Of a DNA stretch of 64,000 bases, positions 58,687-64,000 are shown piece after piece (the stretch's first letter is position 1; every line of letters starts with the position of its first letter). Source of the stretch: Streptomyces cavernicola (lineage in GTDB: Bacteria; Actinomycetota; Actinomycetes; Streptomycetales; Streptomycetaceae); assembly GCF_029968035.1 (NCBI RefSeq), contig NZ_JASCIQ010000028.1, forward strand, positions 1 to 64,000, in the 5' to 3' direction. Position numbers and translations under genes: made by a program. The notes beneath the pieces were generated by a model. The model was given only the letters and a program-made list of their open reading frames with translations, made no database searches and had not been told where the DNA came from.

Positions 58687-61110
58687 GTGCGTGGGACGAC
58701 TCTGGTGCAGGACGAGCAGGCCCCCGAGGCCGCACCGGCAGCGGAGCAGCCCCCACCGCCCGCAGAGCCCGACCCCGAGCCCGCCCCCGGTGCCGCACCC
58801 GAACTCAGCCCGCGCCGGGTCCGCCTCGTCTTCGCCGGGCTGATGCTCGCGCTGCTCCTCGCCGCCCTGGAGCAGATGATCGTCGCCACCGCGCTGCCGA
58901 AGATCGTCGGCGAGCTGCACGGCCTCGACAAGATGTCCTGGGCGATCACCGCGTACCTCCTGACCGCCACCATCGGACTGCCGATCTACGGCAAACTCGG
59001 CGACCTCCTCGGCCGTAAGAGCGTCTTCCAGTTCGCGATCGTGGTCTTCATCATCGGCTCCGCGCTCGCCGGTTGGTCGCGGACCATGGACGAGCTGATC
59101 GCCTTCCGCGCGGTCCAGGGCATCGGCGCGGGCGGCCTCATGATCGGCGTGCAGGCGATCATCGCCGACATCGTCCCGCCCCGCCAACGCGGCCGCTACA
59201 TGGGCGTGATCGGCGCCGCGTACGGACTCGCCTCCGTCGCCGGACCCCTGCTCGGCGGGTTCTTCACCGACCACGCGAGCTGGCGCTGGTGCTTCTACAT
59301 CAACGTGCCGTTCGGGCTGCTCACCCTCGCCGTCATCGCCGTCGTGCTGAAGCTTCCCAAACCTGTCGCCAAGCCTCGCTTCGATGTTCTGGGCGCCCTG
59401 CTGCTCGCCGTCGCCTCAACCTGCCTGGTGTTGCTGACCAGTTGGGGCGGCACGGAGTACGAGTGGGGCGATCGCGTGATCGTCGGGCTCGCCGTCGGGT
59501 CGGTGCTTTCGACCGTGCTGTTCCTCGTCGTCGAGCGGTTCGCGGTCGAACCGATCATTCCGCTGCGGTTGTTCCGCGACCCGACGTTCAACATCACCGG
59601 GCTCGTCGGCGCGGTCGTCGGCGTCGGCATGTTCGGCGCCGCCAGCTATCTGCCGACCTTCCTGCAGATGGTCGACGGGGCCACCGCCACCGAGTCGGGC
59701 CTCCTGATGCTGCCGATGATGTTCGGCATCGTCGCCGCCTCCATCGTCTCCGGCCAACTCATCAGCCACACCGGCCACTACCGCATCTACCCGATCATCG
59801 GCGGCGCCGCCTCCGCCGTCGGCATGTGGCTGCTCTCCCGCCTCGAAACCGACACCTCGCGGCTCGACTACAGCATCTGGATGGGCGTGCTCGGCATCGG
59901 CATCGGCCTGATCATGCCGGTCCTCATCCTCGCCGTGCAGAACGCGGTGCCGCCCGCCGACCTCGGCACCGCCACCAGCGCCAACAACTACTTCCGGCAG
60001 ATCGGCGGCAGCGTCGGCGCCGCCGTCTTCGGCACCCTCTTCGCCGACCGGCTCGCCGACGCGCTCACCGACCGGCTGCCCGCCGGCGTCGACCTGCCCG
60101 ACCCCGAGTCGATCACGCCCCAACTCGTCCACCGGCTCCCCGAGCAGCTGCGCGAGGGCTACATCCAGGCGTACGCGGACGCCATGCCGCGGATCTTCCT
60201 GTACCTCGTGCCGGTCCTCGTACTCGGCCTCCTCATCGCCCTGTTCCTCAAGGAGACACCTCTGTTGTCCGCCAACCCGGCCAGCGCCGACCTTCAGAAC
60301 AACGCCGAGCCCAGGGCCGCCGTTCCCGCCGCCCGCACCGCCGCGCACTCCGCGGGCGTGCCCGTCTGCGGCAGCGTCCAGCACCCCGACGGGACCAGCG
60401 TGCCGCGCGCCGCGCTCACCCTGATCGACGTCACCGGACAGCAGATCGGCCGCGGCGCGAGCGGCGACGACGGGCGGTACGCGCTGTCCACCCCGGGCGC
60501 CGGTTCGTACGTCCTGATCGCCGCCGCGGGCGGGCACCAGCCGCAGGCCGTGTCCGTCACCGTCGGCGAACGGCCCGTCGAACTCGACGTCGTGCTCGGC
60601 GGCGCCGGACGCCTCGCCGGGACCGTCGTCACCGCCGACGGCAGCCCCGTACGGGACGCCGCCGTGACCCTCACCGACGTACGCGGAGAAGTCGTCGCGA
60701 GCGCGCGCAGCGGGCGCGAAGGGGGCTATGTCATCAGCGAGTTGGTGGCCGGCGAGTACACCCTCGCCGCCAGCGCGCCCGCCTTCCGGCCGGCCGCCGT
60801 CCCGGTCAGCGTGCAGGCCGCGCGCGAGACCCGGCAGGACATCGAACTCGCGGGCGGCGCCGTGCTGCGCGGCACCGTGCGGGCCACCGGAGGGCGGTGC
60901 GTCGAGGACGCCCGCGTCACCCTCCTCGACGCCGCGGGCAACGTGGTCGACACCCTCACCACCGGACCGGACGGCACATTCCGCTTCGTCGACCTGTCCT
61001 CCGGCGAGTACACCGTGATCGCCGCGGGCTACCCGCCGGTCGCCACCGTCCTCCAGGTCGCGGGCGGCGGGCGCACCGAGCGCGACCTCCAACTCGGCCA
61101 CGAGGACTGA
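58687..61110 (+). CDS. DHA2-family MFS exporter fused to three carboxypeptidase-regulatory-like domains
   Basis: 807 residues. A Pro/Glu-rich N-terminus, then 14 membrane segments of the DHA2/EmrB class with motif A GKLGDLLGRKSVF and motif C-type AAYGLASVAGPLLGGFF. After residue 530 come three tandem CarboxypepD-regulatory-like beta-sandwich repeats (PVCGSVQHPDGTSVPRAALTLIDVTG; LAGTVVTADGSPVRDAAVTL; LRGTVRATGGRCVEDARVTL), each closing with a GEYTV- or GSYVL-like strand. Family members export drugs with proton influx; the role of the appended domains is unknown. GTG 58687 follows GGGGAG. With 14 helices both ends would be cytoplasmic. Confidence 0.85.
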   Translation: MRGTTLVQDEQAPEAAPAAEQPPPPAEPDPEPAPGAAPELSPRRVRLVFAGLMLALLLAALEQMIVATALPKIVGELHGLDKMSWAITAYLLTATIGLPIYGKLGDLLGRKSVFQFAIVVFIIGSALAGWSRTMDELIAFRAVQGIGAGGLMIGVQAIIADIVPPRQRGRYMGVIGAAYGLASVAGPLLGGFFTDHASWRWCFYINVPFGLLTLAVIAVVLKLPKPVAKPRFDVLGALLLAVASTCLVLLTSWGGTEYEWGDRVIVGLAVGSVLSTVLFLVVERFAVEPIIPLRLFRDPTFNITGLVGAVVGVGMFGAASYLPTFLQMVDGATATESGLLMLPMMFGIVAASIVSGQLISHTGHYRIYPIIGGAASAVGMWLLSRLETDTSRLDYSIWMGVLGIGIGLIMPVLILAVQNAVPPADLGTATSANNYFRQIGGSVGAAVFGTLFADRLADALTDRLPAGVDLPDPESITPQLVHRLPEQLREGYIQAYADAMPRIFLYLVPVLVLGLLIALFLKETPLLSANPASADLQNNAEPRAAVPAARTAAHSAGVPVCGSVQHPDGTSVPRAALTLIDVTGQQIGRGASGDDGRYALSTPGAGSYVLIAAAGGHQPQAVSVTVGERPVELDVVLGGAGRLAGTVVTADGSPVRDAAVTLTDVRGEVVASARSGREGGYVISELVAGEYTLAASAPAFRPAAVPVSVQAARETRQDIELAGGAVLRGTVRATGGRCVEDARVTLLDAAGNVVDTLTTGPDGTFRFVDLSSGEYTVIAAGYPPVATVLQVAGGGRTERDLQLGHED

Positions 61111-61299
61111 CGATCCGGGCCCCGCGCAACCTGCGCCCGCCCGTGCGCCGCACCTCGCGCCGATGCGCCGCACGTCGCGGCCGGTGCGCGCGGGACTCGC
61201 GCGGCAGGGGGCGCACAGGGGGCGCGCCGAGAGCGCGTCGTTCCGGTGCAAATTCCGAAGATGCCCCACGCGGCGGGGCACACCCGCCGTACCGTGGTC

Positions 61300-61325
61300 G
61301 TGGCGCAGATCTTCATCTGCGTCAC
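61300..61325 (+). promoter_or_regulatory. 5'-leader hairpin before the SpoIIE-like phosphatase
   Basis: GTGGCGCAGAT (61300-61310) pairs with ATCTGCGTCAC (61315-61325), one G-U mismatch, CTTC loop, ending five bases before the AAGGAG ribosome site. A GCCCC/GGGGC stem lies a little further up (61263-61279). May restrict translation or be an operator. Confidence 0.5.
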
Positions 61326-61342
61326 GGGAAGGAGCCCAGACC

Positions 61343-63826
61343 ATGGAGCGTGGCACTCCGGATGGGCCGGCGACGCAGTCAGCCGTCGCCGGCCGTATTC
61401 CGCTGGCCGTGGTCGTCGTGGACGGAGCAGGCCTCGTCTCGCACTGGAGCAGCGGCGCCCGCCGCCTGTTCGGGTACGTGAAGGACGAGGCGGTGGGCCG
61501 TCGCGCCGTCGACCTGCTGCCTGTCTCCGGCGCCCTGCCCGAGGACGCGACACCCCTCGAAGTGCCCGTGGAGTACGAGGAGTTGGGGCCCGAGGAGGAG
61601 CTGGGCCCCGAGCTGGAAGCGTCCCTCGGCGGGCGCACCTCCTACCCGGCCGCGGGCCGCGCCCGCCTCTCCGAGCCGGGCCGGGACCCGGTGGACGTGC
61701 TGTGGTGGGCGTACCCGCTGGTCGGGCCGGGCCCCGAGCGGCTGCTCGTGCTCGCCGCCGACGCCGACCGGCTGCGCCGCGAGAACCCCGACGACCCCAT
61801 CGATCCGGAGGGCGCCACCGAGAGCATCGCCCCCGGCTTCGGGCTGCACACCGAGTTCCCCGGGTACGACGAGCTGGCGCGCAGGCTGCCCGAGATCCTG
61901 CCCAGCATGAGCGTCGCCGAGGGCTCGCGGATCGTCTCGCAGGTCCTCGAACTGGGCTATCCCGTCCTGGAGTTCAGCCAGCACGACCGCGTCCCGGTCA
62001 CACCGGACTGGGGCGTGCCCCGGCGCGCGGAGCGCAAGGTGCGCCGCGAGCGGGTGGCGCGCGCCCTGGCCGAGGGGAAGCCCGTCCCGCCCGAACTCGC
62101 GGACGAGGCCGAGGACCTGGAGTACCGCGCGGTGCGCGAGCGCCTGGAGTTCCTCAACGAGGTCAGCGGGCGGATCGGCACCTCCCTCGACCTGGCCCGC
62201 ACCATCAACGAGGTCAGCCAGGCGATCGTGCCCCGCTTCGCCAACGTGGCCTGCACGTATCTGCGCGAACAGGTCGTCGCGGGCGAGGGGTTCGCGGAAG
62301 GCGTGCCCGACTCCACCACCATGTGGCACCGCGTCGCCCTGGAGCACACCGACGAGCCGGGCCGCTGGGACGACGTCGTGCCGGTCGGCGAGGCCATGCC
62401 GTTCCCGGCGGACACCCCGTTCTTCCAGTGCATGACGACCGGGGACCCTGTGCTGATCCCGCACATCAGCGAGGAGATGGGCCATGCCATCGCCTCCGAG
62501 CTGGACAAGCGGGACATCCGGCCGTTCATCGTCGACCGCTCGATGCTGATCGTGCCCCTCAAGGCGCGCAACGTCGTCCTCGGCTTCAGCGTCCTGCTGC
62601 GCCACCCGGACCGCATCGTCTTCAACGACATGGACCGCGTCACCGCCGCCGAACTCGCCGCCCGCGCGGCCCTGGTGCTCGACAACGCCCGCATGTACAC
62701 GTACCAGGAGAACGTCGCGGAGACGCTCCAGGACAGCATGCTGCCGCACATCGCGCCGCGCATGTCCGGCTGCGACATCGCCACCCGCTACCTGCCCGGC
62801 ACCCTCCTCGGCCGGGTCGGCGGCGACTGGTTCGACTCGGTGAAGCTGCCCGGCTCCCGCACCGCGCTCGTCGTCGGCGACGTGATGGGACACGGCCTCA
62901 ACTCGGCCGCGATGATGGGCCAGTTGCGCACGGCCGTGCAGACCATGGCCGCCCTCGACCTGCCGCCCGCCCAGCTCCTGCGCAACCTCGACGACCTCGC
63001 CCAGCGCCTCGGCGAGCAGTACCTGGCCACCTGCCTGTACGCGGTCTACGACCCGATCGCCGGCGAGCTGCAGATCTCCAACGCCGGGCACATCCCGCCC
63101 GTCGTGGTCCGCGCCGAGGACGGCCGCAGCGACCTCCTCGAACTGCCCACGGGCGCCCCGATAGGCGTCGGCGGCGTGCCCTTCGAGACGGTACGCGTCC
63201 CGGTCGCGCCCGGCGACCGGCTCGTGATGTGCACCGACGGCCTGGTCGAGGTGCGCGGCGAGGACATCGGCGTCGGCCTCGCCACGCTCTGCGAATCGGC
63301 CGCGCACCCGGCCGCGTCCATGGACGACGCCTGCGACACCATCATCCGCGCCCTCGCTGTGACATTTGCTGAAGCGGGCCGCGGCGGCCGCAAGGACGAC
63401 GTCGCCCTCCTGATGGCCCGGCTCAACGGCATCGCCGCCGAGGACGTCGCGGACTGGCGGCTCCAGGCCGAGCCGTGCGAGGTCGGCCGGGCCCGCCGCC
63501 TGGTCCGCGCCCAGCTGCGCCGCTGGGGCCTCGAACAGCTCGTGGAGAACGCCGAGTTGCTGGTCAGCGAGGTCGTCACGAACGCGGTGCGGCACGCCCG
63601 GAGCGACCGCCTTGCGCTGCGCCTGGTCCGCTCCGACGTCCTGCAGTGCGAGGTCCTCGACGACGAGCACACCTTGCCCACACTCCTCAGCGCAGGCCCC
63701 GACGACGAGTCCGGCCGCGGCCTGGCCGTCGTCAGCGCCCTCGCACGGGAGTGGGGCTCGGCGCGCGCGGGCGACGGAAAGTCCGTCTGGTTCGAGTTGG
63801 CGTTGCCGGGACGACGCCGGGGCTGA
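61343..63826 (+). CDS. PAS-GAF-SpoIIE phosphatase with C-terminal anti-sigma-type ATPase
   Basis: 827 residues. PAS-like sensor (about 1-80: VVVVDGAGLVSHWSSGARRLFGY), an acidic linker, a GAF domain (about 275-450) preceded by EFLNEVSGRIGTSLDLARTINEVSQ, the SpoIIE PP2C phosphatase (about 470-690: RVGGDWFDSVKL and VGDVMGHGL metal motifs) and a RsbW-like HATPase (about 700-825: VTNAVRHAR and SGRGLAVVSALA). It should dephosphorylate anti-sigma-antagonists of the SpoIIAA/RsbV kind. ATG 61343 follows GGAAGGAG at 10 bases. Confidence 0.9.
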   Translation: MERGTPDGPATQSAVAGRIPLAVVVVDGAGLVSHWSSGARRLFGYVKDEAVGRRAVDLLPVSGALPEDATPLEVPVEYEELGPEEELGPELEASLGGRTSYPAAGRARLSEPGRDPVDVLWWAYPLVGPGPERLLVLAADADRLRRENPDDPIDPEGATESIAPGFGLHTEFPGYDELARRLPEILPSMSVAEGSRIVSQVLELGYPVLEFSQHDRVPVTPDWGVPRRAERKVRRERVARALAEGKPVPPELADEAEDLEYRAVRERLEFLNEVSGRIGTSLDLARTINEVSQAIVPRFANVACTYLREQVVAGEGFAEGVPDSTTMWHRVALEHTDEPGRWDDVVPVGEAMPFPADTPFFQCMTTGDPVLIPHISEEMGHAIASELDKRDIRPFIVDRSMLIVPLKARNVVLGFSVLLRHPDRIVFNDMDRVTAAELAARAALVLDNARMYTYQENVAETLQDSMLPHIAPRMSGCDIATRYLPGTLLGRVGGDWFDSVKLPGSRTALVVGDVMGHGLNSAAMMGQLRTAVQTMAALDLPPAQLLRNLDDLAQRLGEQYLATCLYAVYDPIAGELQISNAGHIPPVVVRAEDGRSDLLELPTGAPIGVGGVPFETVRVPVAPGDRLVMCTDGLVEVRGEDIGVGLATLCESAAHPAASMDDACDTIIRALAVTFAEAGRGGRKDDVALLMARLNGIAAEDVADWRLQAEPCEVGRARRLVRAQLRRWGLEQLVENAELLVSEVVTNAVRHARSDRLALRLVRSDVLQCEVLDDEHTLPTLLSAGPDDESGRGLAVVSALAREWGSARAGDGKSVWFELALPGRRRG

Positions 63827-63836
63827 GGGGGCTTTT

Positions 63837-63890
63837 CCCCCTCCCCTCCCCTCCCCTCCCCTCCCCTCCCCTCCCCTCCCCGCCCTTTCC
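63837..63890. repeat. CTCCC microsatellite
   Basis: At least eight CTCCC units head to tail, ten bases after the stop; the minus strand reads GGGAG repeats, which can form G-quadruplexes. Confidence 0.8.
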
Positions 63891-63911
63891 CGAAAGTCCT
63901 CAGCGGACAGC
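63878..63911 (+). repeat. 3'-end repeat, copy 6
   Basis: CCCCTCCCCGCCCTTTCCCG then AAAGTCCTCAGCGGACAGC, 52 bp after the SpoIIE-like stop and fused to the CTCCC run. Confidence 0.7.
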
Positions 63912-64000
63912 TCCGGAGGCTGCCGCCGGATCACGTGACCCGACGGAGGCGCGGGGAGGTGAAGCCTCAACTATCCCTGTGACCAGCACCTTTGGCCTCC

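Larger units (their letters stand above)
63827..64000. other. window edge after the SpoIIE-like gene
   Basis: The segment 63837-63890 is a pyrimidine run of CTCCC units (at least eight), followed by a 3'-end repeat copy at 63878-63911. Nothing further can be called before the window ends. Confidence 0.6.

Noticed and set aside
1..64000. tRNA, rRNA, phage attachment sites or replication origin
   Set aside because: I looked for T-loop/acceptor patterns, rRNA blocks, DnaA-box clusters and integrases and found none.

Overview
The window is 64 kb of very GC-rich DNA with strongly G/C-biased third codon positions, GTG and TTG starts, short convergent gaps filled with GC hairpins, twin NarL-type two-component systems, F420 enzymes and an ethylmalonyl-CoA operon with crotonyl-CoA carboxylase/reductase. 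This is a streptomycete (or close relative) chromosome. I see no tRNA, rRNA, CRISPR, insertion sequence or prophage.

Layout. 0.2-4.8 kb: a plus-strand reductive pyrimidine/hydantoin degradation operon (ureidopropionase-type amidase, class III aminotransferase, dihydropyrimidinase, LLM-class F420 oxidoreductase). 4.9-6.8 kb: a tandem glycine riboswitch in front of cycA. 6.9-11.5 kb (minus): a MoxR ATPase/VWA-metallopeptidase pair and an NCS1 nucleobase permease that probably feeds the first operon. 11.8-16.3 kb: a small secreted protein, a secreted or anchored protein, an AhpD-like protein, and a divergent two-component system separated from it by a strong palindrome. 16.3-21.4 kb: lipoate ligase with permuted domains, an APH-like kinase with a long disordered tail, a secreted subtilase, and the decayed remnant of a gamma-glutamyltransferase gene. 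21.5-25.3 kb: inositol-phosphatase-like enzyme, a conserved hypothetical, an FAD oxidoreductase, and a macrodomain protein. 25.5-31.6 kb: second two-component system, a lipoprotein peptidase, an XRE regulator, and an NCS2 purine permease. 31.7-38.3 kb: Ada-AlkA plus Ogt alkylation repair, a possible tubby-like protein, a sirtuin-NUDIX-ADP-ribosylglycohydrolase operon, and glycerate kinase.

39.0-50.9 kb (almost all minus): pssA and psd (phosphatidylethanolamine synthesis), then the ethylmalonyl-CoA operon read as ccr-meaA-mcl-maoC-acd, a TetR regulator and a duplicated 3-hydroxybutyryl-CoA dehydrogenase. Together these convert acetoacetyl/crotonyl-CoA to ethylmalonyl-CoA, methylsuccinyl-CoA, mesaconyl-CoA and on to glyoxylate plus propionyl-CoA. 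51.0-56.4 kb: GNAT acetyltransferase, second secreted tripeptidyl-aminopeptidase-type hydrolase, radical SAM protein, and a TetR-SGNH hydrolase pair. 56.4-57.9 kb is a 1.5-kb gene-free block of several nested tandem repeats. 57.9-63.8 kb: SRPBCC protein, a 14-TM MFS exporter with three C-terminal carboxypeptidase-regulatory-like domains, and a PAS/GAF/SpoIIE/ATPase phosphatase.

The least explained material is intergenic: a dispersed repeat placed at gene 3' ends (six copies), a second dispersed element around GGGGCGCGGGGAACTGCGCG, a 47-bp-period palindrome array, a perfect 46-bp palindrome, 20-bp-period iterons, and several operator-like dyads in divergent promoters. The strongest biological modules to follow up are the LLM-oxidoreductase pyrimidine operon with no classical dihydropyrimidine dehydrogenase, the sirtuin-NUDIX-ARH operon, and the MoxR/double-metallopeptidase VWA pair.
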